Source: Paenibacillus abyssi (GTDB lineage Bacteria > Bacillota > Bacilli > Paenibacillales > Paenibacillaceae). Taken from it: a stretch of 64,000 nt of DNA. The notes under the pieces are model-generated. The model did not search any database. It saw only the letters and a program-made list of their open reading frames with translations, and was not told where the DNA came from. The DNA lies in assembly GCF_014640295.1 (NCBI RefSeq), contig NZ_BMGR01000005.1, positions 124,001 through 188,000 on the forward strand, given 5' to 3'. A program made the position numbers and the translations under genes. This document shows positions 1-8,371 of this stretch, piece after piece. The first letter of the stretch is position 1; the number at the start of each line of letters is the position of its first letter.

Positions 1-93
1 AATTTATTTGTAAAATAATACTAAAACTAAATTCATAATAGCTTTAATTTTCTGCCAATTCAAGAGTGGACAACGTTGGGCAGTCGACAATAA

Positions 94-130
94 GAGCAGC
101 CGGCATACCCTTCCAGTATGCCGGCTGCTC
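94..130 (-). terminator. Hairpin after the WYL regulator gene
   Basis: A perfect 14-bp inverted repeat (GAGCAGCCGGCATA, 94-107, against 117-130) with a 9-nt loop lies 46 nt past the stop of the minus-strand regulator gene. The tail read on the minus strand is only moderately T-rich, so it is a probable rather than a textbook intrinsic terminator. Positions 1-93 show no gene. Confidence 0.65.
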
Positions 131-175
131 CGGGGTGACGCTTTTATAATAGAGCCATTGACTCTACGATTGTAC

Positions 176-1126
176 TTACCTGTACATCTCGACCCACTGG
201 CTGAGCTGCTGCTTTAAGCTTTCTCTGACCGACTGCGGCTCAAGTATTTCGGCATTCGGCCCATAATGCAGAATCCAATTGATAAATTCCTTCTCGTTGT
301 TAACCGTCACTTCAAAGATCAGGCTGCCATCCTTCTGATCCTTCATGCGGGGATGCACGAACAATTCTTCTTCTTTTATGTAACGGGCCACTTCGGAGCT
401 GAACCGGACTTTAAAGGTCGTATTTTTATCGCCCCGGTCGATGGACCATGTATTTTTCAAATACTGCTTGATGTTAAAATCGCCTTTATCGTAGGAGTGA
501 CCCGTAATATCTACGTTCTGAAAACGGCTAATCCGGAACGTGCGGATCGCTTGTTTCAAATGGCAGTACCCGATCAGATAAAAGCGCTGGTCGCGGGGCA
601 CCAAATAATACGGGTTGATTTTTCGATTCGTCGTTTCATTGCGGTACTGTGTGTGATATACCGTATCGATCGTTTTCTGCTCCAAAATGGCCTGAATGAT
701 CGGCTGCAGATAGTTCGGGCTTTCCTGGCGATAGGCCGGTGTACCCATCTGGATAATATCCGTAATATTTTCAATCAGGCTGTTTTGCTTTGATTTTTCC
801 TTGAAGTGGGTGGCCATCACCTTATCGTAGGCCGTATCAAACCCTGGAGGGAGCTTATCCTTGTCAACCACGGACGGCAGCAGTGAAAATACGAGCGCCT
901 CTTGCTCGGAGAAATTCAGCGGATATAAAAAGAACTTTCCCATAAAGCGGTAGCCCGTTCCCCGCCCTTCATTGGTAACGGGAGCAATTAAGCTCAATAT
1001 ATCCAGGTCCCTGTATATGGTTCTGATATTCACATCGCATTTAAGCGCAAGGTCGGCTGCCGAGATCCCCGGGTTCGCCTGAATTGCATTCGTAATATTG
1101 AAAATGCGGATCACCTTGTCGATCAT
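176..1126 (-). CDS. YafY-type HTH/WYL domain transcriptional regulator
   Basis: A cytoplasmic DNA-binding regulator of 316 aa. Residues about 5-60 form an N-terminal HTH_11 winged helix (AADLALKCDVNIRTIYRDLDIL). Residues about 140-220 form a WYL domain (TVYHTQYRNETTNRKINPYYLV, then DQRFYLIGYC), followed by a WCX-type C-terminal region. WYL domains bind small ligands or nucleic acids and control stress or metabolic genes. A good ribosome site (AAGGGGGAT) precedes the ATG. The gene is apparently monocistronic and followed by a hairpin. No target can be inferred from the neighbours. Family assignment is secure; the ligand is unknown. Confidence 0.9.
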   Translation of the reverse strand: MIDKVIRIFNITNAIQANPGISAADLALKCDVNIRTIYRDLDILSLIAPVTNEGRGTGYRFMGKFFLYPLNFSEQEALVFSLLPSVVDKDKLPPGFDTAYDKVMATHFKEKSKQNSLIENITDIIQMGTPAYRQESPNYLQPIIQAILEQKTIDTVYHTQYRNETTNRKINPYYLVPRDQRFYLIGYCHLKQAIRTFRISRFQNVDITGHSYDKGDFNIKQYLKNTWSIDRGDKNTTFKVRFSSEVARYIKEEELFVHPRMKDQKDGSLIFEVTVNNEKEFINWILHYGPNAEILEPQSVRESLKQQLSQWVEMYR

Positions 1127-1168
1127 GATTATCCCCCTTAACGAGTAGTTCTATTTTCCTATATTTAC

Positions 1169-1279
1169 TTATTCGTCTACCACAGGGGACTTCCTTCTTT
1201 CATAGATAAAATACTCACTTAACCCTAACTGCGTCACAACCGTTACAATATCGAGTTGAATTTTATCTGATTTTTTCAT
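1169..1279 (-). CDS. Possible 36-aa small protein
   Basis: A 36-codon frame starts MKKSDKIQLDIVTVVTQLGL and ends SPVVDE. It is preceded by a strong ribosome site (GGAGGG about 9 nt before the ATG) and lies 43 nt upstream of the WYL regulator on the same strand. I recognise no family. It could be a genuine small protein, a leader peptide, or the start of a decayed gene. The only support is the start signal and the intact frame. Confidence 0.3.
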   Translation of the reverse strand: MKKSDKIQLDIVTVVTQLGLSEYFIYERRKSPVVDE

Positions 1280-1398
1280 CGTTATGTCACCCTCCGAAAA
1301 AGTGGAATCAAGCCGTTTCCATTAGAGGATAGCATTACCATGTGACATCAGGATGTCTCGAATGAATGTTCGCCCAAAAAAGTTCTCATTCTCATCAT

Positions 1399-1575
1399 TC
1401 AGCTTGCATGAACTTCCTCCAGCAGGCTCTGTAATCGGGTTCGAAGCGCTCCAAGCTGCTGTTCAAATTGCGTATCGAGACTGTGTTCATTAATTTTTGA
1501 AGATTGCTCAGATCGGAAACCGTCAGAAGCTGATCGATCGCTGGACAGCTGAGGTTTATGGGATAGAAAGTAATT
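1399..1575 (-). pseudogene. Unidentified C-terminal coding remnant
   Basis: A minus-strand frame stays open from about 1575 to a TGA at 1399. It ends in a hydrophilic, helix-like stretch (FEQQLGALRTRLQSLLEEV). There is no start codon with a ribosome site and the composition is protein-like, so it may be the tail of a deleted gene. I cannot name the family, and a chance open frame is also possible. Confidence 0.2.
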
Positions 1576-1597
1576 AAGGCACCCTCTCGGATGCCTT
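1576..1597 (-). terminator. Weak hairpin after the GntP permease gene
   Basis: A 6-bp stem (AAGGCA/TGCCTT) with a 10-nt loop lies 18 nt beyond the permease stop. The minus-strand tail AATTACTTTCT is only partly T-rich. It is possibly the end of the glycerate operon. Confidence 0.4.
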
Positions 1598-1614
1598 CTG
1601 CAAAATAAAATTAC

Positions 1615-3087
1615 TTATAGAAAAAATACACCGATAATGGCGACTACAATAATACCGACAAGACCCTGTACCAGCGTTGCCATCGTTTGAGCGCGGTAGG
1701 CGGTCTTCAGCGACATGCCGGAAAACTGCGATACGACCCAGAAATACGAATCGTTGACATGGCTGACGACCATCGCGCCGCAGCCGATCGCCATGACCGT
1801 GAGCATTTGTCCGATCGGCACTGTGCCTGCCATCGCATCAAGTCCGAGGGACGGCAGCATCGGCATCATGATCGTCGAAGTAATAACAAGCGCTGTCGTC
1901 GAGCTTCCTTGAGCGGTTTTCAGCAGCGCTGCAATGAGGAAGGCGACGAATAATGCGCCTACGCCGACAAACGCAGCGTTATCGCTGATCAAGGACTTCA
2001 CGTAATCGGCGATCGGAGTCGCCCGGATCACGCCGCCGAGCGCGCCGCCCGCTCCGGTAATCATAATAATGATCGCCGCGTCGAGCAGCCCCTGACCCAT
2101 CAGCTTCGTCAAATTTTCTTCATCGCGCTTAGGCAGCAGCGTGAATAAGGCCAGTAATACCCCGATAAATAAAGCGTTCACAGGCGCGCCAAGGAAGGTG
2201 AACAGCGTATTGACGAATCCGCTGGTAAGCAGGATGCGATTGCCTTCGGCATCCGTACCGACCGGAAAATTTGCAAAGGAGCCTAGCGCCAGCAGAATAA
2301 TCGGGACGAGGATCGGACCGAAGGCCGCCCAAGCGGAAGGCAGCTTGCCGAATTGCTGTTTGTATTCCTCAAACGTTTGCGTCGCTTCTTCCAGCGTAGA
2401 TGTGTATTTGCTGGCCACGATTCTTGCCCATACATGTCCGGCAAGCGCTACCGGAATCGAGACGATAATTCCGATCACGATGACCCAGAACAGGCCGTCC
2501 GGCCCGATGCCCAAATTTGTTGCCGCAGCAATCGGACCCGGTGTCGGCGGAACCAGCGTATGCGTCGCATACAGGCCGGTGGATAAAGCGATGGAAAGCG
2601 TAACCACATTGACGCCCGAGCGTTTGGCCAGCGACTTTTTCAGCGAGGACAGAATAACGTATCCCGAATCGCAGAACACCGGAATCGAGACAATCCATCC
2701 GATAATCGTCATCGCAATCGCCGGATGCCGGTCGCCGAGCAGACGCAGCACAACCTCCGCCATTTTGACCGCTGCGCCTGTTTTCTCAAGCACTTTGCCG
2801 ATGATGGTTCCGAAAATAATAACGAGACCGATGCTCGTAACAATTCCGCCGAATCCCCCGTTAATTGCGCCTCCGATATCTTTAATGATCGGGCCTTCCA
2901 CACCGCTCAAGATGCCGATAAAATTCGTGCCGAGCGCAAGAATGTAGGTTGCGGCGATAATGGAAAGAAACGGATGCAGCTTCCATTTTGCTGTGGCGTA
3001 CACAATAAAAATAATACAGAAGAGAAGCAGCGCTAGTATAATCGGTCCCAATTGTATAATATCTTGGCTGAAGCCTTCCGGACTCAT
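1615..3087 (-). CDS. GntP-family gluconate/glycerate permease
   Basis: A polytopic inner-membrane transporter of 490 aa, the usual GntP length, with about 12 hydrophobic segments. The first spans residues about 13-35, and there is a conserved GLYATHTLVPPTPGPIAAA segment typical of GntP carriers near residues 170-190. These carriers import gluconate, glycerate or related hydroxyacids by proton symport. The gene begins 4 nt inside the end of the glycerate kinase gene, so the two are translationally coupled, and glycerate is the likely substrate. Transcription is expected from the promoter at 4307-4335, under the adjacent CdaR-type regulator. Confidence 0.9.
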   Translation of the reverse strand: MSPEGFSQDIIQLGPIILALLLFCIIFIVYATAKWKLHPFLSIIAATYILALGTNFIGILSGVEGPIIKDIGGAINGGFGGIVTSIGLVIIFGTIIGKVLEKTGAAVKMAEVVLRLLGDRHPAIAMTIIGWIVSIPVFCDSGYVILSSLKKSLAKRSGVNVVTLSIALSTGLYATHTLVPPTPGPIAAATNLGIGPDGLFWVIVIGIIVSIPVALAGHVWARIVASKYTSTLEEATQTFEEYKQQFGKLPSAWAAFGPILVPIILLALGSFANFPVGTDAEGNRILLTSGFVNTLFTFLGAPVNALFIGVLLALFTLLPKRDEENLTKLMGQGLLDAAIIIMITGAGGALGGVIRATPIADYVKSLISDNAAFVGVGALFVAFLIAALLKTAQGSSTTALVITSTIMMPMLPSLGLDAMAGTVPIGQMLTVMAIGCGAMVVSHVNDSYFWVVSQFSGMSLKTAYRAQTMATLVQGLVGIIVVAIIGVFFL

Positions 3088-4226
3088 AGTAATCCCCCTC
3101 TGATCGCATAAATTCTCATGATTTGCTCAGCCGCCTGCTCCAGCAGCTCCGCAGTTCGTCCCATCGCTTCATGAAGCGGCATCGGCCGGTTCACGATGCT
3201 CAGCACAGCGGATACGCCATGCTCGTAAAGGCTTTCAATTCCGTGTCCGATCGAGCCGGCCAGAACAACGACGGGCACCTCATGCTTTTGCGCGATTTGC
3301 GCCACACCGCACGGCGTTTTTCCCCTTGCTGTCTGGAAATCGACCTGGCCTTCGCCGGTGATGACAAGATCCGCATCCTTCACCGCCGCTTCGAGCTCCG
3401 TCACTTTCGCGACAATCGACAGTCCTGAATCAAGTTGCGCATCCATAAAGGCCAACAGTCCGCCTGACAGGCCGCCCGCCGCGCCGGTCCCCGGAAGATC
3501 ATGAACCGCTATCCCTCTGGTTTGCGCAATTAAATCTGCAAAATGCCTTAAATTCAGATCCAGCTGCCGGACCATCTCGGGCGTTGCGCCTTTTTGCGGT
3601 CCGAATACGGCGGATGCTCCGCTTGGACCGACGAACGGGTTATCGACATCGCAGGCGATAATGAACCGGCTCTCCGCGATGCGCGGATCCAAGCCGTCCA
3701 GGCGAATCTCGGCAAGCTTGTCTAATGCTCCTCCTCCGAAGCCTATCGGATGGCCTTCCTTATCGAGCAGCTTAGCCCCCAATGCCTGCAGCATCCCCGC
3801 TCCGCCATCATTGGTAGCGCTTCCTCCCAAACCTAAAATAAAATGGCGGCAGCCCTGGTCCAGGCCCGCCCGTATAAGCTGGCCAAATCCATACGTCGTT
3901 GTATGCAGAGGATTTCGTTCCGTTTCCTCGATCAGATACAATCCTGAGGACATCGCCATCTCGATCACACATGTTGTGCCGTCGCCCAAAATACCAAAGC
4001 CCGATTTCCTATCCCTACCCAGCGGATCCTTCACGACAGCTTCGATAAACTGTCCGTTGGTTGCATCAACAAGGCATTCCACGGTACCTTCGCCGCCATC
4101 TGCCATAGGAATAACAATGGTTACGCTTTCATTAGTGGCGCGATGAATGCCTTTCTCTATAGCAAGTCCAACTTCTTTCGCAGAAAGGCTGCCTTTAAAG
4201 GAATCGGGCGCAATGACAATTTTCAC
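3084..4226 (-). CDS. garK: Glycerate 2-kinase (GarK/GlxK type)
   Basis: A cytosolic kinase of 380 aa that phosphorylates D-glycerate to 2-phosphoglycerate, feeding lower glycolysis. Family landmarks are the N-terminus IAPDSFKGSLSAKEVGLAIE, the glycine-rich segments LGLGGSATNDGGAGMLQALGA and GTGAAGGLSGGLLAF, and VITGEGQVDFQTARGKTP near residues 290-305. Length matches class-II glycerate kinases. It is the first gene of a two-gene unit with the GntP permease (4-nt overlap). The ATG has an AGGAG-type site upstream. Its promoter and a palindrome that may bind CdaR lie in the 190-nt gap to cdaR. Confidence 0.93.
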   Translation of the reverse strand: MKIVIAPDSFKGSLSAKEVGLAIEKGIHRATNESVTIVIPMADGGEGTVECLVDATNGQFIEAVVKDPLGRDRKSGFGILGDGTTCVIEMAMSSGLYLIEETERNPLHTTTYGFGQLIRAGLDQGCRHFILGLGGSATNDGGAGMLQALGAKLLDKEGHPIGFGGGALDKLAEIRLDGLDPRIAESRFIIACDVDNPFVGPSGASAVFGPQKGATPEMVRQLDLNLRHFADLIAQTRGIAVHDLPGTGAAGGLSGGLLAFMDAQLDSGLSIVAKVTELEAAVKDADLVITGEGQVDFQTARGKTPCGVAQIAQKHEVPVVVLAGSIGHGIESLYEHGVSAVLSIVNRPMPLHEAMGRTAELLEQAAEQIMRIYAIRGGLL

Positions 4227-4306
4227 TCCTAACCAGCTCCTCTCCTTCAGTATATTCTCATCACGTTCTTGATCAAGACGATTGAGCTGTACGAGGTTAT
4301 AATGCG

Positions 4307-4335
4307 ATTATACCCAACGCCGCCTCTCCCCTCAA
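4307..4335 (-). promoter_or_regulatory. Predicted sigma-A promoter of the glycerate operon
   Basis: On the minus strand a TTGAGG -35 (4330-4335) lies 17 bp from a perfect TATAAT -10 (4307-4312), about 80 nt upstream of the glycerate kinase ATG. The imperfect -35 fits an activated promoter. Confidence 0.6.
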
Positions 4336-4372
4336 TGTGTAAACCACACTATATGAGCTGTTTATTTACAAG

Positions 4373-4399
4373 TTTTTTTGTGCAATATGCACAAAAAAA
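4373..4399. promoter_or_regulatory. 12-3-12 perfect palindrome, candidate CdaR operator
   Basis: TTTTTTTGTGCA, then ATA, then TGCACAAAAAAA forms a perfect inverted repeat. Its nearer edge lies 37 bp upstream of the predicted -35 of the kinase-permease operon and 16 nt after the cdaR stop. Position and symmetry suit an activator site. The A and T tracts also make it a possible bidirectional terminator for cdaR, and it may do both. Confidence 0.5.
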
Positions 4400-4415
4400 T
4401 CAAATCTGTAATCCC

Positions 4416-5576
4416 TTACATCTTTAATTTATACAGCAGGATTGCTAACTGTATACGAACTCCTTGCCTGAACTGCCTGGGACTGGCCTTTAAAAAGCTC
4501 TCAATACGATCCAGCCTGTACATGAGCGTATTCCGGTGGATTCCCATCGTTCGCGCCGTTAAGCTAAAGTTCATATCACAATCATAAAAGGACTGCAGCG
4601 TATCGACCAGCTCCGGGTAATGAATAAGCTCCCCGAGTTCTTCTTCGATGATCCGCTGCCTGGATGTGTGGGAAATTTCAGATAGTACAAGCTCCAGTGT
4701 GGCGTCATCAATATGCAGGATCGGCCCTTTGTCCGAATATTTATGAAGCACCTCCAGCAACCGCAGCAGTTCATGAAAGGATATGCCCATCTCATTGATG
4801 TCTTTGCAGACTTTGCCCAGTACAATTTGCGCACCGGTCTTTAACCTGTCCGATATCCATTTCATAATGCTCGAAGAAATCGTCAGCAGCTCCTCTTTGG
4901 CATGCTGTTCATTCTTATAGGCAGACAGCTCCGTAATGACAACCCACCGGTTCAACCCCAACTGAGCAAGCAGCGTTTGCTTGGGGTTGCGGAACAATCT
5001 GGTAAGATCCATCATTCGATAATAGCTTTGGTCCGATTCCTCAAAGATCTTATCGTTCATGTGAATCTGGATAATCATAATCGATCGGGGCAAGGTCAAG
5101 TCGATACCGAGCAGTTCCCCTCTTGCATGCAAAATTTCCAATGAGCTATGCTCCGTGCCGGAAATCATCTCTTGAACGAGATAAGCCTTGGCACGTTCCT
5201 TCATTTCAATCTGCTCCGATAAATACGATTGCTGCAGCAGCAATTCCGTCATCATTCTCACTGCGCGCCCAAAAGGAATGACCTCTGCCTCCAGGCCCGT
5301 AATGCCAATGACACCAATAATCTCATGATGGAAGAAGATCGGCATGTTAATTCCCGGCTTCGTCCCGGCCCATCTGCTCGTCGTATTGGATGAAATAATC
5401 ATTTCTTCTCCGGTTCGTACGACCTCGATCGCGCCCTCATGAAGGGTACCGATCCGCTCGGGAACGCTGGAGCTGACAATGATCCCTTCCTTGTCCATCA
5501 CATTCATATTCATCTGTGTCAGCTCTTTTGTCTTCTTAACGATAAGATCTGCAACTTGTCTGGTAAGCCTCATCAT
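4416..5576 (-). CDS. cdaR: CdaR-family sugar diacid/glycerate regulator
   Basis: A cytoplasmic activator of 386 aa. Residues 1-135 match the putative sugar-diacid recognition domain (RLTRQVADLIVKKTKELTQMN; GKPGINMPIFF-like segment; EIIGVIGITG). A middle region lies around 150-290. A PucR-type HTH (FSLTARTMGIHRNTLMYRLDRIESF) sits at about 335-375. CdaR proteins activate glycerate, glucarate or galactarate genes in response to glycerate or diacids, and here the glycerate kinase and permease lie directly downstream. The gene starts 25 nt after the DHQS-II-like gene, so those two probably share a transcript. Confidence 0.9.
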   Translation of the reverse strand: MMRLTRQVADLIVKKTKELTQMNMNVMDKEGIIVSSSVPERIGTLHEGAIEVVRTGEEMIISSNTTSRWAGTKPGINMPIFFHHEIIGVIGITGLEAEVIPFGRAVRMMTELLLQQSYLSEQIEMKERAKAYLVQEMISGTEHSSLEILHARGELLGIDLTLPRSIMIIQIHMNDKIFEESDQSYYRMMDLTRLFRNPKQTLLAQLGLNRWVVITELSAYKNEQHAKEELLTISSSIMKWISDRLKTGAQIVLGKVCKDINEMGISFHELLRLLEVLHKYSDKGPILHIDDATLELVLSEISHTSRQRIIEEELGELIHYPELVDTLQSFYDCDMNFSLTARTMGIHRNTLMYRLDRIESFLKASPRQFRQGVRIQLAILLYKLKM

Positions 5577-5601
5577 CTGTTTCCTCCAACCATCTATGTC
5601 A

Positions 5602-6156
5602 TCACAACTCGATGGTCTCGCCTGTGACTTTCATCCCGAGATGTCTGCCCGGTTCATCCATCAAACATAACACTCGATCACCGGACTGCAGCCGTGTAAC
5701 CGGCTTCGCTTCACCTGCTTCCGTCCAGACATGCACGCTCTCAGAGTTCTGTAAGGATGCGGAGATCAGCTTGTCCTCCACTCGGATTTCAACCCGGACG
5801 AAGGAACGTTTTTCAATTTTAATTCTTCCCAAGGCAACCTGCCGCGAGCCTCTCGGACTGTAAACCTCGATCATCGCTCCAGGCACCAGCTCAGACAGAT
5901 AGCTCGTACGCTCTCCTTGTTTCATGTACTGGTGAACGGCTCCGCAATTGATGCGGAAAGGCCGTGAGGGATACGTTTCCGTAGCACGGGTCTCAGCCAG
6001 CACCAGCACGTAACCGTGGCCGGTATTTCCGACTAAAACACCCTCGTCCGATTGTAAAAAATCAATCATATCCACACAAACACGCATGCCCTCGCCGAGC
6101 GGTTCAACAGAATGAATTGTACCGTAGACACTGTGTTCCGATTCCAACGTTTCCAT
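5602..6156 (-). CDS. Stand-alone C-terminal domain of archaeal-type 3-dehydroquinate synthase (DHQS-II)
   Basis: This 184-aa protein aligns by eye with the C-terminal half of archaeal 3-dehydroquinate synthase II (MJ1249 type, about 320-380 aa). The shared segments, in order, are VEPLGEGMRVCVDM, EGVLVGNTGHGYVLVLAET, SRPFRINCGAVHQY, TSYLSELVPGAMIEV, ALGRIKIEKRSF, ISASLQNSESVHVW and GRHLGMKV near the end. The N-terminal TIM-barrel-like half is missing, and a normal start (AAGGTGG ribosome site) shows this is not a sequencing truncation. The gene lies 25 nt before cdaR. Without the N-terminal half, dehydroquinate synthase activity is doubtful. A role linked to glycerate sensing or metabolism is only inferred from position. 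Confidence 0.75.
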   Translation of the reverse strand: METLESEHSVYGTIHSVEPLGEGMRVCVDMIDFLQSDEGVLVGNTGHGYVLVLAETRATETYPSRPFRINCGAVHQYMKQGERTSYLSELVPGAMIEVYSPRGSRQVALGRIKIEKRSFVRVEIRVEDKLISASLQNSESVHVWTEAGEAKPVTRLQSGDRVLCLMDEPGRHLGMKVTGETIEL

Positions 6157-6294
6157 CCAAATGCCACCTTACCTTCTCAACTATCCTTTTGACCGAAATG
6201 ATGTCTGTCTTCTTTGACTTGTAATATTAATATAACATGATCTCTGCTTATCCAGTAAGTTCGTCATGCAGCGGTTCGGGAGCCATGTTATCCT

Positions 6295-7059
6295 TCAAAA
6301 GGGCCTTAAAGCCGGATGAATCCTTCCCTGTATCCACTGGTCGATGACATCTGCGAACAGCTTTGGTTCTTGATAACTCCATACATGCCCGACACCCGGG
6401 ACCAATCGTCCGTGACTGTGCGGGACCTGCTGTATGATCTGTTTGCCAGCGGATTTGGCAGGCCGGGTCTCTTTATCTCCTACAAGGGCAAGCAGAGGCG
6501 TTTTATTCTCGGACGGCAGCTCAATCTCGGTAAGCATTTGCGTCATGGCTCGTATAGTGGAGGCTGTCATGACCTGTGCTTCCTGTGGTAATTCCGTTAT
6601 GTATTGATTCGGGATCTGAAATCCCTTCGCCATCAACTTGGCTAATGTCATAGCCGGCATGATGTTATATAAAGGCGCATTCAGATTATTAATCATCGCC
6701 AGCAGTTTGTTTAACCTCGTGGAGGTGCCGCTTAGCAGTGCCGATTTCACCATGCCGGGTTTGTGCCTCAGCAGACCCAATGCTATCGCACCGCCCAGCG
6801 AGAGTCCGACAATATGGGCTGTCCCTTGATGTGTATTCCCCTTAATAAGGGATTCGATCTGTTCGATACAATGAGCAAGGGTGAGCGGTCCTGTATCTCT
6901 ACTGCGACCATGTAGAGGAAGATCCGGCACAATGCAATAATAATCCGACAAATGTGAAGCCACTCCCTCCCACATCCTGCCGCTTAACCCGCCGCCATGC
7001 AGAAACAATATCGTTTCTCTATCTTTTGTTCCATACGTTTGATAGTTAATGCTGGACAT
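6295..7059 (-). CDS. Alpha/beta hydrolase
   Basis: A soluble hydrolase of 254 aa with the alpha/beta-hydrolase landmarks. These are an oxyanion-hole loop LHGGGLSGRMWEG near residues 20-32, PLHGRSRD at 48-55, the nucleophile elbow GLSLGG with Ser87, and a C-terminal histidine in GVGHVWSYQEP. It probably hydrolyses esters or lactones, but no substrate can be assigned. It lies upstream of the DHQS-II-like gene with a 138-nt gap, so shared transcription is possible but not shown. The family call is firm. Confidence 0.85.
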   Translation of the reverse strand: MSSINYQTYGTKDRETILFLHGGGLSGRMWEGVASHLSDYYCIVPDLPLHGRSRDTGPLTLAHCIEQIESLIKGNTHQGTAHIVGLSLGGAIALGLLRHKPGMVKSALLSGTSTRLNKLLAMINNLNAPLYNIMPAMTLAKLMAKGFQIPNQYITELPQEAQVMTASTIRAMTQMLTEIELPSENKTPLLALVGDKETRPAKSAGKQIIQQVPHSHGRLVPGVGHVWSYQEPKLFADVIDQWIQGRIHPALRPF

Positions 7060-7267
7060 GTTATAGCTCTCCTCTACTGTTAAGGCTTGTTTACTCCGAA
7101 GAAAGCAGCGTTGCTCTAAGTATTATCCCAAAAGTTATATCCGTTGTATATCATTGCCGGTACCACTTAACAGGTAATGGACATGGACGCAGCTTAGAGG
7201 GCAGGGTACAGCCTTAAGCACCGCAGACTGATGATCGGTGACAAGAGAACGGCATGAAGCTGTCCCT

Positions 7268-8104
7268 TTAAGGCAGTTCAATCCATTGATATGGCGTCCG
7301 CGCCGCTTTTAGGCCATATTCAATGATTGTGATAATCGCGACCGTTTCCTTCGCATCGACGGCAGGCTCTCCCGTTTCGAAAAAAGAGACCAGGTTGCGG
7401 ATAAAAGCATCGAAAAAGTCCGACTTCGGCTGTGCCACCTTCGCACTGCCCGACTCATAGTTGATCGTCAGCGTGAACGGACATTCCCAGCCGAAATGAT
7501 TAATGGTCGCTTGGCGTCCATCTGCAAATCCGATCAGCAAGGCGGGAGACTTCTCTGTTCCGATGAACATTACCCGCCTGGCTTCACAGCCCATCAGGGA
7601 AATAATCGGCTCGATCTGATGGATCGAGTAATGCTCGAAGCTACCCGGTCCCACGCTGCAGACCATTTCGATGCCCTGCGCATCAAGCTCCCGATACTCG
7701 CTTGCAAACCGCAGCGCGGAGCTCGAATACACCGGCGTGCCGTATGTACCCGCCGTCTCGAACAGCTGCAGTGCTGTTCTTCGATCCGGAGCGAACGTCT
7801 TGTCTATATAAGTAGGCTTTCCTGACCGCAGCGGAAGCTCGGACAATTCCGCATGGAGCTCGGGATTATCCGGCGACAGCACGATCAAATAGTCACTGCG
7901 CTCTACCACTTCTTCTATAGAAGACAACAATTTAATGCCCTTTCCGGCGCACCACTCGCTATTGCTCAGACCGCTTTCCGAGTCCTTCTTGCCATAGGCA
8001 TACGTTACCTGCATCTTACCTTCTGACGCGCTGCTGATCCACTCCGGATACTTGTTGGCATGCCACTCATCAAGAAAGTAGTCAATAAATCCAATCTTTT
8101 TCAT
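7268..8104 (-). CDS. Gfo/Idh/MocA-like oxidoreductase, divergent
   Basis: A 278-aa protein that reads like a short Gfo/Idh/MocA dehydrogenase. There is an N-terminal nucleotide-fold region, a segment SGKPTYIDKTFAPDRRTALQLFETA at about 92-116 in the place of the usual EKP motif, and a C-terminal substrate part with FEHYSIHQIEPIISLMG. The N-terminus lacks a clean GxGxxG motif (it reads IGFIDYFLDEWHANKYPEW), so NAD(P) binding may be altered. A GGGGGTGAGG site precedes the ATG. It appears monocistronic. Substrate unknown. Confidence 0.65.
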   Translation of the reverse strand: MKKIGFIDYFLDEWHANKYPEWISSASEGKMQVTYAYGKKDSESGLSNSEWCAGKGIKLLSSIEEVVERSDYLIVLSPDNPELHAELSELPLRSGKPTYIDKTFAPDRRTALQLFETAGTYGTPVYSSSALRFASEYRELDAQGIEMVCSVGPGSFEHYSIHQIEPIISLMGCEARRVMFIGTEKSPALLIGFADGRQATINHFGWECPFTLTINYESGSAKVAQPKSDFFDAFIRNLVSFFETGEPAVDAKETVAIITIIEYGLKAARTPYQWIELP

Positions 8105-8371
8105 ATCCTCACCCCCGCTGACTCAAACCTGATTTCCCTGCCGCTTTCCGAAAAGTCCATATTGAACGTTTCCTCTACGCCGAAAAAGTAACTCTCAAGT
8201 ATATATTAAACGAATCTATTTTTTATTCAATGGTTCTGCTAACGTCTACTGCCAGTCAAAATAAGGAAATTAATTCCTTACAAATGGAATGAAGCAAACC
8301 GATAAATAAAATAGATGTGAAAGACTCACGACTAAAGACGCAGCTAATCAAACCCAAGAGGAGTGTGGTTC

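Larger units (their letters stand above)
1127..1614. other. 488-nt gap with small open frames but no clear gene
   Basis: This stretch separates the WYL regulator from the GntP permease. It holds one short ORF with a strong ribosome site (1169-1279), a remnant-like open frame (1399-1575) and a weak hairpin (1576-1597), all on the minus strand and listed separately. Positions 1284-1398 show nothing recognisable. Confidence 0.5.

Noticed and set aside
2141-2947. Long plus-strand open frame (268 codons) opposite the GntP permease
   Set aside because: It is antisense to a clearly recognisable permease, is rich in Ser/Pro/Ile as expected of a mirror frame, and has no ribosome site or family resemblance.
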